The notes: generated by a model from the letters alone, not told the origin. Positions 34,921 through 43,658 are shown, counted from the first letter of the stretch. The stretch: DNA of 64,000 nucleotides from Candidatus Avelusimicrobium caledoniensis (GCA_900315795.1 ONAM01000014.1:98938-162937), one strand, 5' to 3'. Made by a program: numbers and translations.

Positions 34921-35051
34921 CTTGTAGGAACAACAACTGCTTGTTGTTCCGTCAGGGATTGAAAGGCGGAGCGATGTTTTTGTTTGAGCGTGCGTAAGCC
35001 GCGAAAGGCAAAAACCGCGAGCCCGGCCTGCAGGCATTTTGCGTCAGCAAA
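34921..35051 (+). repeat. tRNA-end repeat unit (Val locus, left, truncated)
   Basis: It has a hairpin with arms GGAACAACA and TGTTGTTCC (34927-34950), an inverted T-arm of tRNA-Val (CAGGGATTGAA, 34953-34963), and the conserved core from 34966 on. It is identical to the right unit (48628 on) for about 86 nt and breaks off after GCGTCAGCAAA at 35051. The expected direct tRNA-end copy is missing. Confidence 0.85.
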
Positions 35052-35538
35052 CCTCGTTTCCCGACGAGGATTTCTTGTTTTATACTGATTTTAGACTTTT
35101 TTAGCGGACACCCCAAAAAGCCCGTTTTTTGCGCATTTTTGCAGATTTTTGTAGTTTTATTGTCAATATTCTGGCAATGGCTTTTAGAAGGAAAACGAGG
35201 CGTTTTAACGGTTTTAATTGGCAATTTGGCAAAATGGCCTCGACGGAGCGGGCAAATTTGCGCGGGAAAGGTGAAAAATAGCGGGCAAAAGCGGCTATAA
35301 ATGGCTATATTTCGCGCGTCAAAAAGAAGAGCGGCGAAATCTAGCGGTAGAATTAAGGCGGTAACATCGGAAAAATAAAATTTGGACTCTAGAAACAAAA
35401 CCTAGGATGAAAATTTTTTGGAAAAATTCTACCACTTTCTTACCCATAATCCCCCAAAAATGATACATATAAGACCGATTTTTGATTTCAAAAAATTGAG
35501 CCGATTTCAATATTATTTTTATTTTTGATACAAACACG
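35052..35538. other. Left island margin, no gene seen
   Basis: No convincing reading frame, RNA gene or promoter was found. The stretch contains the 23-bp sequence at 35159-35181 that recurs near the right end, several T-rich tracts, and a hairpin CCTCGT-TTCCCG-ACGAGG at 35052-35069 that lacks a good T run. Confidence 0.5.
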
Positions 35539-36651
35539 CTATCGTTTAACATCCTCCGCATATACATAGATACGTTTAGCGGCTGATAAAGCATTTAATT
35601 TCTGTTTTAGTTTTGCAGGAGAGCATTGGTATTTTTTATACAAATGCTTTTTATATAGAGAAGAGAAAAAAGTGCTAACAAACCGTTTTTCTAGCTCTAT
35701 TTTTTTCGCTTTTACAATCTCTCCTATATCTAATTTTGTGCATTTAAACCAAATATTTCTTAGCGATATCTTAAATTTTGAATCGCAATATGTTTTATAA
35801 TCGTCTTGCCAGTGTGCGTGTGAGGTTTGCCCCAGGGGAATTGTGCCAATACGATGTTGGTATTTGGGCATTTTGATATGCCATTGACGATAATCTAAAA
35901 CAACAAAATTATTTACCATCACTAAACGGGACATTTGTTCTTTCTCGCGGGTGATATCAAAATAACTGTCAAAGGTAATTTCGGGGAATTTCTGATGTAA
36001 CGCTTGATAAAACAAATACTGTTCGGGAGAATAGCGGAATATTGCTCCTGGCCAAGGGTCAATTTGATAATTTGGTTTAGAATGATTGTTCCACCACAAA
36101 GAATAAGCAGGATCTGGTTGTAGAGGAATATCAAATAATTTTTTAATATCTGCAGTGAATCCAAAAAACATCCAGTCAGAGGGATGAAACAAAGTAGGTA
36201 TTTTTACCCCCTGACGGAAATTAAACTGCGGGGCAAACAAATAATAATTTAAAACGCGATGACGGAATAATTGATACTGTTCAACTCGTTGCTGGTATGC
36301 GTCCCAATATTTCAAAAACTCCGCATCTTGTAGAATAATATCGGTACGCAATTTAAGAACATATTTAGTTCGTATCTGAGGAAGAACCTGTTGCATCCCA
36401 AAAATCAGACGATTGGTGTTATTTAAACTCGGATTTTTAGGATTATTATGAATAACTACGGAAGGAGGCGGATTCCCAATGACAATCTGGTTGCACGATA
36501 TACCGCGAATATCCTCATTGTTCCACGTTGACAAAACAATACGAGCCCCAGGTAAGGCCCGATTAGTGGCATCAATAGCATTTTGTGTAATTGTAGGGAT
36601 AATAGGCCCTTGCAAAATAACAGTAATTTCAGTATTTTTCGGTAAAGACAT
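35539..36651 (-). CDS. WavE-like glycosyltransferase (paralogue A)
   Basis: The 370-residue protein resembles the WavE family of LPS/capsule synthesis: EITVILQGPI at the N-terminus, ARIVLSTWNNEDI as the nucleotide-sugar-fold strand, TKYVLKLRTDIIL and HPSDWMFFGF. It is about 35 percent alike by eye to the neighbouring protein at 36629-37684, so the two arose by duplication. I favour the ATG at 36651; a GTG at 36660 is possible. The start overlaps the end of the upstream gene by 23 nt. It is the last gene of the six-gene polysaccharide operon. Confidence 0.78.
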   Translation of the reverse strand: MSLPKNTEITVILQGPIIPTITQNAIDATNRALPGARIVLSTWNNEDIRGISCNQIVIGNPPPSVVIHNNPKNPSLNNTNRLIFGMQQVLPQIRTKYVLKLRTDIILQDAEFLKYWDAYQQRVEQYQLFRHRVLNYYLFAPQFNFRQGVKIPTLFHPSDWMFFGFTADIKKLFDIPLQPDPAYSLWWNNHSKPNYQIDPWPGAIFRYSPEQYLFYQALHQKFPEITFDSYFDITREKEQMSRLVMVNNFVVLDYRQWHIKMPKYQHRIGTIPLGQTSHAHWQDDYKTYCDSKFKISLRNIWFKCTKLDIGEIVKAKKIELEKRFVSTFFSSLYKKHLYKKYQCSPAKLKQKLNALSAAKRIYVYAEDVKR

Positions 36652-37684
36652 AATAGACACTCTTAGATAGGATTTTGATTATATAGCCCATAATGTGGAA
36701 AAGTTCCTCTATCCAATGTCTCCCCTTAGATATCATTTTTTCTATGGGCTGAAAAAAACATTTGTAGTGATGATACAAACGTTCAATATCTGGGGCTATG
36801 TATATCTTGTATGGCATAATAAATTTTGGATCACAGTATTGCTTATATAATTGCAACCAATCTTTATGAGTGTATTGAGCAGAATAATCCCATTTATAAG
36901 GATCAAATTTCATAAAATTGATACCAAAATCTTCATAGTTAATAATGACAACATTGTTGGCAAAACTCAATTCACTTTCATATAGATTTTTACTGGAAAT
37001 ATCTGTAAAATGATTGAACACAAACGATTGTCCACTCTTAAGCAAACAAGAAGTCCAAATATATTGTTCAGGAATCCAACGAAATAACCACGTCGGAATA
37101 GGGTCTATTTTTGGGCGAGGGTGCCCTTTGAAATATACACTATCGGCAACGGATATACTTGGAATATTCCATATCTTTAATAAATCTTCTGTCAAACCAA
37201 AAAAAACCCAGTCCGACACGTGAAAACAAAAATTTGTTTTATGTGGATTAGCACAATATAAGTTGTTAATTAATACGCGTTCTGTTAACACGCGGCAATC
37301 ATCAGTACGTTTAGGAAATTTTTTCCAATAACGTAAAAAATTGAGAGAGGTTAACGAAATATCTGTACGCAGTTTCAGAGCATAGCGCCGTTGGACCTTT
37401 TTGAGTCCATTTTTTGTTGATATAATTTGTCTATTAACATTATTTTTTACATTCCATTGTTCATCACAAATACTACAACCAGGATCCCGATTCAGTACTA
37501 AAATATCATAATCTAAGCCTTTAGTTTCTGTTCCTCTCCACGTGGATAGGATAATTTCTGCCCCAGGTAAATATTGGCGAATACTCGCCAAACACAGAGG
37601 AGTTAGTCGCGCGTCTACTGCTCCTTGTACCACCACTGAAATATCCTTCGGATCAATAGAAATCTTACGCAATATATTTGTCAT
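36629..37684 (-). CDS. WavE-like glycosyltransferase (paralogue B)
   Basis: This 351-residue protein has the same signature order as paralogue A: ISVVVQGAVDARLTPLCL, AEIILSTWRGTE, RRYALKLRTDISL, FHVSDWVFFGL and WIPEQYIW. The shared KLRTDI and SDWxFFG motifs probably hold the metal-binding Asp and acceptor site. The C-terminus adds a basic helical segment. It starts within the last 20 nt of the cupin gene. Two adjacent transferases suggest sequential sugar additions to a surface glycan. Confidence 0.78.
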   Translation of the reverse strand: MTNILRKISIDPKDISVVVQGAVDARLTPLCLASIRQYLPGAEIILSTWRGTETKGLDYDILVLNRDPGCSICDEQWNVKNNVNRQIISTKNGLKKVQRRYALKLRTDISLTSLNFLRYWKKFPKRTDDCRVLTERVLINNLYCANPHKTNFCFHVSDWVFFGLTEDLLKIWNIPSISVADSVYFKGHPRPKIDPIPTWLFRWIPEQYIWTSCLLKSGQSFVFNHFTDISSKNLYESELSFANNVVIINYEDFGINFMKFDPYKWDYSAQYTHKDWLQLYKQYCDPKFIMPYKIYIAPDIERLYHHYKCFFQPIEKMISKGRHWIEELFHIMGYIIKILSKSVYYVFTEKY

Positions 37685-37988
37685 TATTGGCTCCTGGATG
37701 TTTTACTACCACATTGACAGTATTATCTTCCAAACACTCAAAATCTGTCGTTTCACCTGGTTCCATAACAATAATATCGTTAGAACCATATTCCACACCG
37801 TTCATCTTTACGCGCCCCGAAATAATAACTGTAATTTCCGTGGCAATTTTATGATAATGCGCCGACTCATAATCGCCCTTTTTATAACGTTTAACCGCCA
37901 CTTCCACATCATTTGTGCTGAGTACCGTGGGCGTAAATTTTCCCACGAACCACCCTTTTACCATCCTGGTCAATTTGTCTGTTTTCAT
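37665..37988 (-). CDS. Small cupin-fold protein
   Basis: The 107-residue protein has a single cupin barrel: KKGDYESAHYHKIATEITVIISG matches the first metal-binding motif with two His and a Glu, and DIIVMEPGETTDFECLEDN the second, where the His is replaced. In sugar gene clusters such proteins often act as epimerases, isomerases or regulators. A GGAG site lies 9 nt before the ATG, well inside the HAD gene, so the two genes overlap by 80 nt in different frames. Confidence 0.72.
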   Translation of the reverse strand: MKTDKLTRMVKGWFVGKFTPTVLSTNDVEVAVKRYKKGDYESAHYHKIATEITVIISGRVKMNGVEYGSNDIIVMEPGETTDFECLEDNTVNVVVKHPGANNDKYIA

Positions 37989-38616
37989 ATTTCTTCACTC
38001 CGTTTAATTGTTCAATAAATTTTTTCAAGTTTTGGTAACATACATCATTGACGGTTTTTACTTGAAAGACGTGCGCTCCACTAGCGTGCGCCGCCGCCAA
38101 ACCGTGGGGGTTATCTTCACAAATGACCACCTCCGTAGGATTCAAACCTAGCCGTTTAATAGCGGTAAGATAAATCTCGGGATTGGGTTTTGGTGTTGTT
38201 ACATCCTGGTTGGAGAGGAAGAAATCCAAATAAGGTTTCAGTTGTGTTTTTATCATCATTTCATCTACAAAATGACGAATAGAGTTAGAACACACCGCCA
38301 AAGAATATCCTTTCTGTTTTAAGGCGTGCAATACTTCTACGTGTAACGGATTTTCTTTACATAACCTGCCCGCTATCTCCAACACCAATTCCTGTTTTAA
38401 CGCATTGATTTCCTTGCGCTTCTCCTCGCTAATATCGGGTAGATGCCGGCGCAATTTAACAGCCGTAGGCAAACCATCGTAGGTAGTGAGATGATCTTGG
38501 CGGGAAATAGGAGCATAGCCCTTGAGTTCCAATGCCTTATTAAGTGCCTCATAGTGCCATTCTTTGGCATCCAATAGCACTCCATCCATATCAAATAATA
38601 CGGCCTTAATGGTCAT
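37909..38616 (-). CDS. HAD-family phosphatase (phosphoglucomutase/sugar phosphatase type)
   Basis: Start chosen at the ATG of MTIKAVLFDMDGVLL, which follows GGAGGAAA; an upstream extension of nine codons is possible but unlikely. The 235-residue protein has the HAD nucleophile motif DMDGVLLDA, the cap domain, motif II CSNS, the Lys in TPKPNPEIYL and the acidic motif ICEDNPHGLAAA. It probably dephosphorylates a sugar phosphate for the glycan. The last 27 residues run past the fold and overlap the cupin gene by 80 nt, which is unusual. Confidence 0.85.
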   Translation of the reverse strand: MTIKAVLFDMDGVLLDAKEWHYEALNKALELKGYAPISRQDHLTTYDGLPTAVKLRRHLPDISEEKRKEINALKQELVLEIAGRLCKENPLHVEVLHALKQKGYSLAVCSNSIRHFVDEMMIKTQLKPYLDFFLSNQDVTTPKPNPEIYLTAIKRLGLNPTEVVICEDNPHGLAAAHASGAHVFQVKTVNDVCYQNLKKFIEQLNGVKKYENRQIDQDGKRVVRGKIYAHGTQHK

Positions 38617-39346
38617 TGCCTTTCCTCCAAGCCAAATAAGCATCTAAATCTTCGGGCGTTCCGATACCGTGCATTTGTGATTTCTCAATAGAATAAATCC
38701 CGAATTTTTCCCCCTGCCTAATAGCATAGTTGTAAACAGGAGCCACATAAAACTCATTATTTACACGTTCGTTACGCACAAACATATCTAGGGCATTCTC
38801 TACAAAATCACGCCCCCGCTCAAAATAGTAAATACCCACCGTAGCGTGAGGACTAATAACTTGTTTCTCCCGAATTTCCGTAATCAATCCGTTGTCATCC
38901 AGTTTGGCATAGGACCATTTGGGATGATTATCTTCAAAACACAAGACGGAGCCATCTAAACCTCTCTGCCGACTATCTTCCCAGTAATGTGCAATTTCCA
39001 TATCTACTAATTGGTCGGAATTGGCAATTAACAGAGGCGTATTGTTGTTGATTAAACGATGGGCGTGCAACACCGTACAAGCCGCACCTTCCGTCAATTT
39101 ATCAATCAGCACGAATTGGGCGGGATAATTATGTTTTATCCACGCAATTGTTTCGGGTTCTTTTTCATAATGCTCTGCGCGTGCCAGTAAAATAAATCGT
39201 GCGTTTGGCATAGATAAATTTTCTAGCACGTGTGCAATCATCGGCTTACCCAAAACGTCAATAAACGGTTTAGGTTTTTTATATCCCACTTTGGCAAAAC
39301 GACTCCCTTGTCCTGCCATAGGAATTACTATGTTAATCTCTTGCAT
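38606..39346 (-). CDS. Sugar-phosphate nucleotidyltransferase
   Basis: The 246-residue protein has the NTP-transferase fold: INIVIPMAGQGSRFAKVGYK at the N-terminus holds the Gly-rich nucleotide loop, KPKPFIDVLGKPMI the next motif, and NSDQLVD the metal site. It likely activates a sugar or polyol phosphate to an NDP form for the WavE-like transferases. The substrate cannot be assigned. It overlaps its neighbours by 11 and 14 nt, so this is a tightly packed operon. Confidence 0.88.
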   Translation of the reverse strand: MQEINIVIPMAGQGSRFAKVGYKKPKPFIDVLGKPMIAHVLENLSMPNARFILLARAEHYEKEPETIAWIKHNYPAQFVLIDKLTEGAACTVLHAHRLINNNTPLLIANSDQLVDMEIAHYWEDSRQRGLDGSVLCFEDNHPKWSYAKLDDNGLITEIREKQVISPHATVGIYYFERGRDFVENALDMFVRNERVNNEFYVAPVYNYAIRQGEKFGIYSIEKSQMHGIGTPEDLDAYLAWRKGNDH

Positions 39347-40019
39347 TGAAATATTCCTCCGCTTGTTTAGGATAATCTGTACATAAGTAAATATTGGGAT
39401 TCCCCAAATCGTTTAACAAGTTTTTCAGTTTCAGCCACACTTTTAAGTATTGTTGTTCTTGCTTTCCCCAAGGGTGCAGTTCAGGTGAAACAAAACAAAT
39501 CTGTTTGTCTGCCTTCAGATGATTAGAAATAGAAAGCAAATTATAAGCCAACACACGCTCGTCTTCTTCAAATTGGTCTATCCACAAACCTTTGCAGAGT
39601 TGATATAGTTGCCCTAAGTGTTGTAACGATTGTTCAAATTCGCTTTGGCGCAAGAAAAAAGGAAGGCCGAATTGATTATCAACTATTGTGTTGGGAATAG
39701 ACATATCAAACGTAAAATAATGCTTGATATGATATTGCTCTACCTGTTGTTGGAGTAAAGGTTGCAAACCATCGGCCTTGATATTAAAAGCAATACAAGC
39801 CGTAGATTTATGGGCTTGGTACGAATCAAGCAATACAGATAAGGGAAGCGAATTTTCATCGGCAGGGTTATGAGAGACCCGCAGTTCTCCTTTGTAATCT
39901 CGTATATCTACCTCAATGCCCCAATGATGAACAAGTGCCTGATTAAACGCCTCTAACGAGTTCGGCTGTTGCGGGGCTTGCGGTACGTTCCACGCGCCTC
40001 GGTGTGCGATAATTTGCAT
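39333..40019 (-). CDS. Glycerophosphodiester phosphodiesterase-like protein
   Basis: The 228-residue protein matches the GDPD/PI-PLC-like barrel start: IIAHRGAWN with the catalytic His-Arg, EVDIRDYKGELRVSHN with the metal Glu-Asp and second His, then FNIKADG in place of the usual Glu-x-Lys. Similar proteins appear in capsule clusters of gut and Campylobacter-like bacteria, but the substrate is unknown. It is the first gene of the operon. GAGGAG precedes the ATG. Bases just before it can pair with 40131-40139, near the terminator of the upstream RNA, so expression may be controlled there. Confidence 0.75.
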   Translation of the reverse strand: MQIIAHRGAWNVPQAPQQPNSLEAFNQALVHHWGIEVDIRDYKGELRVSHNPADENSLPLSVLLDSYQAHKSTACIAFNIKADGLQPLLQQQVEQYHIKHYFTFDMSIPNTIVDNQFGLPFFLRQSEFEQSLQHLGQLYQLCKGLWIDQFEEDERVLAYNLLSISNHLKADKQICFVSPELHPWGKQEQQYLKVWLKLKNLLNDLGNPNIYLCTDYPKQAEEYFNARD

Positions 40020-40020
40020 A

Positions 40021-40139
40021 ATACCATCTCCTCAGTTTAAAAATCATCTAGGGGGAATATCTTGGCGGAGGTATCCCCCTGCGGAGTCCATAAAAAAGCA
40101 GGACTCCAAATCAATGGAATCCTGCAAAGCAGATGGTAT
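40021..40139 (-). promoter_or_regulatory. Inverted repeat spanning RBS region and RNA terminator
   Basis: ATACCATCT (40021-40029), next to the GAGGAG site of the phosphodiesterase gene, is the perfect complement of AGATGGTAT (40131-40139) just before the terminator hairpin. Between them is a second hairpin, GGGGGATA/TATTCCCCC in minus-strand sense (about 40051-40079). Confidence 0.5.
40092..40125 (-). terminator. Intrinsic terminator of the structured RNA
   Basis: Stem arms 40098-40108 and 40115-40125 (11 bp with one G-T pair), then six T on the minus strand. It lies 73 nt before the start codon at 40019. Confidence 0.9.
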
Positions 40140-40460
40140 CTAAAAATAAACGGTTGAGTTGCTATCTAAGCCAAGTTCGGGTCTTAGTCTCACAAAACAA
40201 CCGTAGTCGCAATCCTTAAATCACGCAATGTGCCAAGGATATACGACATTCGATAGAAGGCATACTCGGGAGCTACCCGTTTATACCCTCTATCTAAACA
40301 GCTGTTTCTGGACGAACTTGGACTTAGAATCTTCTAAGTACCATCCTATCCTTCAATAGGATTCCAAAAACGTTACAAATTGTATACAGGCCACGTCTAA
40401 GGCCCAGTAAATTACTACCTACTCCTCTAAGTCAAATATATATCTATGTTACCATATTTA
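40095..40460 (-). ncRNA. Large structured RNA, family not recognised
   Basis: About 370 nt without coding potential end at a strong terminator. Long pairings: 40166-40179 with 40313-40327 (14 bp, one bulge); 40252-40264 with 40282-40294 (13 bp, two G-T), capped by CGGG-AGCTA-CCCG; 40212-40217 with 40235-40240; 40343-40348 with 40357-40362; and 40151-40156 with 40198-40203, which would form a pseudoknot with the first. It lacks T-box, tmRNA, RNase P, group I and group II hallmarks. It may be a free RNA or an attenuating leader of the polysaccharide operon. A weak promoter (TTGATA, plus strand 40464-40469, then TAGATA) fits its 5' side. Confidence 0.6.
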
Positions 40461-40477
40461 AGCTATCAAATGGTAAC
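40448..40477. promoter_or_regulatory. Inverted repeat between the RNA and the divergent gene
   Basis: GTTACCAT-A-TTT (40448-40459) pairs with AAATGGTAAC (40468-40477), with one bulged base. It overlaps the probable promoter of the RNA, so it looks like a regulator binding site. Confidence 0.5.
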
Positions 40478-40585
40478 CAAGGAAACTCAAAAGCACAACA
40501 CATTGTTCGTTCTTTTCCTTATTTAGTATATTGAAAATAAGTATCCCTAGCACAGGGAGAAATTTAGAAAAAAGTAGAGAAAGAT

Positions 40586-41584
40586 ATGTTCACAGAAAGT
40601 ATATTCCCCTGGGTGGTTTTAGACTTCAACACATCAAAAGATGTAGCTGATTGGATCGCCGCTATTGGCCCAACTGCTATGGCTTTTATCGCCGTTTGCG
40701 TTGCAGTTTGGCAACTCTGGGTATCCAACAAACAGAAGAATCTCAACAAACAGCAAATTCAAATTAATAAACAACAACTTGAATTTAACAAACAACAGAT
40801 AGAAATTCAACGTTGCAATTTCGTGTATGGCGGATTTATCAAAGAAAAACAAGATAAATTATTGGAATTAAGAAATCGTTTTTTGAAATTCAGAGATATT
40901 AATATGCTATTTTTGTCTATTATATTTCCTTGCGGAGCAATAGACAAAAAACAAACTCCAGGATTTACTCCACAAGATATTACAGATATTAGTGTAGCAG
41001 ATTTATTCGTTTCATATTATATAGACTCTCAAGAAATACCCAACAATCTCCTAGAAAAAGCAAGTAAAATTAATGCAGAGTTTTATCAATTTTTAGAAGA
41101 CAATAAAATTTTTTTAGATGAAGACCCCAGATTATATTTATATCTTCATAAAATGGCTTGCGGGTTTAGTGAATTTTTCAAAGAATTTATAACGAAAAAG
41201 GATTTGTGTAAAGAATTTGATATGGTAGTAAATTACCTAATCAAAACTGCCAATTTTCATAGTGTATTTACATACGCCGATACTGTTAGCAGTAAATTGT
41301 GGTTAAAGAAATTACGCCAATATTTTTATACCGCTACGCGTTATCGTTTCTGTATTGATGATGAAGGTATAAACACAAATATTTTGTACAGAGGCCCTGA
41401 CTCAATATTCGAACACAACAAATTACAATACAACGAGGAAGAATGGGCTTCAAATGATAAAATAGCATTCTTTACCCATATTGTCTTTTTTGGATGGTTT
41501 CAGTTTTGGCGAGACAGCATTGACAGATCCTTCGCAACTGCTTTTAGCGATCTAAAACGAGTCAGGAACTCTACAAAAGAGTAA
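40586..41584 (+). CDS. Membrane-anchored coiled-coil protein, island cargo, unknown
   Basis: I do not recognise this 332-residue protein. One membrane helix spans about residues 23-43 (GPTAMAFIAVCVAVWQLWV). It is followed by a Gln/Lys/Asn-rich repeat with period near 10 (NLNKQQIQINKQQLEFNKQQ) that should form a coiled coil. The rest is an alpha-helical cytoplasmic domain rich in aromatic residues. This architecture is common among proteins in defence-type islands, but no known Abi motif is visible. Base composition is AT-rich like the rest of the island. Confidence 0.65.
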   Translation: MFTESIFPWVVLDFNTSKDVADWIAAIGPTAMAFIAVCVAVWQLWVSNKQKNLNKQQIQINKQQLEFNKQQIEIQRCNFVYGGFIKEKQDKLLELRNRFLKFRDINMLFLSIIFPCGAIDKKQTPGFTPQDITDISVADLFVSYYIDSQEIPNNLLEKASKINAEFYQFLEDNKIFLDEDPRLYLYLHKMACGFSEFFKEFITKKDLCKEFDMVVNYLIKTANFHSVFTYADTVSSKLWLKKLRQYFYTATRYRFCIDDEGINTNILYRGPDSIFEHNKLQYNEEEWASNDKIAFFTHIVFFGWFQFWRDSIDRSFATAFSDLKRVRNSTKE

Positions 41585-42137
41585 TTGTAAAGATACAAAT
41601 ATGGTCTAACGGAGATTGGGATGTCCGCATCGTTGCTTCTACCATACCCGACTCACAAGTATTGACCTCGCTGTTTATACGCTCTTAACCCTTCCTTTCA
41701 GCCCAGGAAATCAACATCTACACTCTAATATATTGTAGTTTCTTTATTGTCTTCGTCGACAAATTAACTTTGGTTAACACTTGTATATTGTATATAAGGG
41801 CAGAATTGGCATATTGGGCAGACAATTTGATGAACATCTAAACAATATAACAATGCAAAAAGATTGTTTTTTATCAACCCAACCGATGTGTAAACAAAAA
41901 AGATTAAAAATCGTTTACATTTTAGTATTAAGTAGAGGCAGGAAATAAAGAAATACTGCTAACTTAACAGAGGTCAATTTTACGTTACCTTACAACAAAA
42001 GAAACAAAGAGCATTTAAAATTATCCTTGTTTTTTAAGAGAAATTAGGAAAAGTTTACACTTATATATTTGTTGAACACCTAAAAAGGTTCCCAGGTTTA
42101 AAGACTTGGATTTTAAACTTAAGGAGCGTCAACAAAT
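41585..42137. other. Putative replication/control region upstream of Rep
   Basis: No gene was found in these 550 nt. Inverted repeats occur at TGTAAAC (41889-41895) with GTTTACA (41913-41919) and, just before the Rep gene, GTTTAAA with TTTAAAC (42098-42120). A hairpin GAACACCT/AGGTTC lies at about 42074. The AT richness, short palindromes and next-door Rep gene fit an origin or autoregulatory region; this is inference. Confidence 0.4.
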
Positions 42138-43220
42138 ATGATTGACAGAATGAAAGGCGGTATTGAAGAAGAAGATGTAAAAGAAATGTGGTCGGGAAGT
42201 GCAGAGGATATAAAACAAAGTAAAGCAACGAATCCTAAAAATAAACCCTCCGTATTTTACCATCACCAGAAGAAACAGTATGTATTTGATGTGGCTGTAC
42301 CAAGATGCCTGTTTGAAAATAATTTAGAAGAAGCAACAGACACAGATTTGGGATTGATTGTGTCAGAAATTCAAGCGGCATTTGCTAGAAAGGGTTTAAT
42401 GGTATCCAAGAAGGCAATAGAAAATGCAGGAATTTTCTATTTGGAATATGGTAAAAACATCATTTTGCCTGTGGAATGTTGCCTACTAGCTCTCTTTAAA
42501 CGGCTTGGAAAATGTCTAACCAAGGGATATAACGCCCCCGAATTTCATCACTATAGGAAAGGTAGACGAGATGGGTATAAGGCAAGTGTAAGCAATGAGG
42601 GCAGGGATGTGGGCTTTTACGATAAAACGACCAAAGAAATTGTAGGAAAAGGTTATTTTAACAAAACTAATAGGAACATCTATACGACATTGTTAGCAAA
42701 TGGCAAACAAGTTCTCAGATATGAAGTTACTTTCTATGGTAGCCCCGCTGTAAAACATTATTTATCAAAATTCAAACGATGTGAGCAAAAATTTACTCTA
42801 CAAGATGTTTGGGATAGTAATTTGATTCAACAAGTGCTGGTGAGTGCTTTAAAAGAAGTTGTAGACAATTTACCCCCCGCAGGATGTTCCAAAGAAACAG
42901 AACTTAAACAGATAGCTCACGCAATTAAACAGGGCGTTTCGGTAAATGATATCGCCCAATATACAGGATTGGAAACCCTAGAAAGAAGGCACGGTGCATA
43001 TACTATTAAAGAACTGTTCAATCCCATAGAGAAGCGATACAACAGCCAAAAAGCGCAATACAATCAATATGCCGATGCTAAAAAGAAACAAGCGCGACTT
43101 GGTGATTATTTTAAGGGGCGCAAAGATTATGTAGTTAGAAAAATAGTTCGTGTAGTACAAAATTTCAAACCGCTTCGGCTAGATTACCGAAGCAACAGAA
43201 TGATGGAAGATTTGCAGTAA
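42138..43220 (+). CDS. Phage/plasmid-type replication initiator-like protein
   Basis: The 360-residue protein resembles filamentous-phage gpII/CRI-type rolling-circle initiators. VGFYDKTTKEI recalls their YDK motif, and QVLRYEVTFYGSPAVKHYL their RxE strand. Two Lys-rich C-terminal segments could bind DNA. I could not place the catalytic Tyr with certainty. AAGGAG lies 11 nt before the ATG. It precedes the Xre gene by 22 nt and would let the island replicate after excision. Confidence 0.5.
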   Translation: MIDRMKGGIEEEDVKEMWSGSAEDIKQSKATNPKNKPSVFYHHQKKQYVFDVAVPRCLFENNLEEATDTDLGLIVSEIQAAFARKGLMVSKKAIENAGIFYLEYGKNIILPVECCLLALFKRLGKCLTKGYNAPEFHHYRKGRRDGYKASVSNEGRDVGFYDKTTKEIVGKGYFNKTNRNIYTTLLANGKQVLRYEVTFYGSPAVKHYLSKFKRCEQKFTLQDVWDSNLIQQVLVSALKEVVDNLPPAGCSKETELKQIAHAIKQGVSVNDIAQYTGLETLERRHGAYTIKELFNPIEKRYNSQKAQYNQYADAKKKQARLGDYFKGRKDYVVRKIVRVVQNFKPLRLDYRSNRMMEDLQ

Positions 43221-43242
43221 ATATTTAGAAAGGAAGTAAAAA

Positions 43243-43440
43243 ATGAATAATTTAATTAAACAACTAGAAGAATACCGATTAAAAAACAGACTTACCCAAG
43301 AAGAATTGGCCCAATTATTAGGCGTTTCCTGCGTGTCAGTCAACAAATGGCTTAATAATCATACGCGACCTCAAAAGTTGCAAGTTTACCAAATTGAACA
43401 ACTGGTAAAATCCCAAGCAGAAAAGACCGTGAATCACTAG
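43243..43440 (+). CDS. Xre/Cro-type helix-turn-helix regulator
   Basis: The 65-residue protein is a single lambda-repressor-like DNA-binding domain: LEEYRLKNRLTQEELAQLLG as helices 1-2, and VSCVSVNKWLNNHTRPQK as the recognition helix. AAAGGAAG precedes its ATG. It probably regulates the rep or integrase genes of the island. Confidence 0.85.
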   Translation: MNNLIKQLEEYRLKNRLTQEELAQLLGVSCVSVNKWLNNHTRPQKLQVYQIEQLVKSQAEKTVNH

Positions 43441-43658
43441 TCAGTCTGCCAATGTATATTATGTGAGAATAAGTAAGGTTAATAGGATAAATAGTCATAA
43501 AGAGTAAAAAATCAGTATCAAAAGCATATAGTAAGATTGACAAGCTAATGAGAGCATTTTTTACAAGATAAAAAGGCAGTAACTATCAATAAAGACAGAT
43601 TCGATAAATCTTAGTTCCCTATTCAACCAATCACTTAAAACCGAGGACAACAACAAAA

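Noticed and set aside
34952..35398. 148-codon minus-strand reading frame at the left island margin
   Set aside because: It runs through the tRNA-end repeat core and T-rich tracts, lacks a ribosome-binding site, and its first part recurs by chance opposite the right repeat unit. It is most likely non-coding.
40095..40460. T-box riboswitch, tmRNA, RNase P RNA or self-splicing intron
   Set aside because: No T-box anti-terminator sequence, no tRNA-like ends, no RNase P P4 core, and no group I or group II catalytic motifs could be found on either strand.
42138..43220. Calling the Rep-like protein a certain rolling-circle initiator
   Set aside because: The YDK and RYE motifs are suggestive, but the catalytic Tyr and HUH motif could not be placed, so only a tentative label is given.
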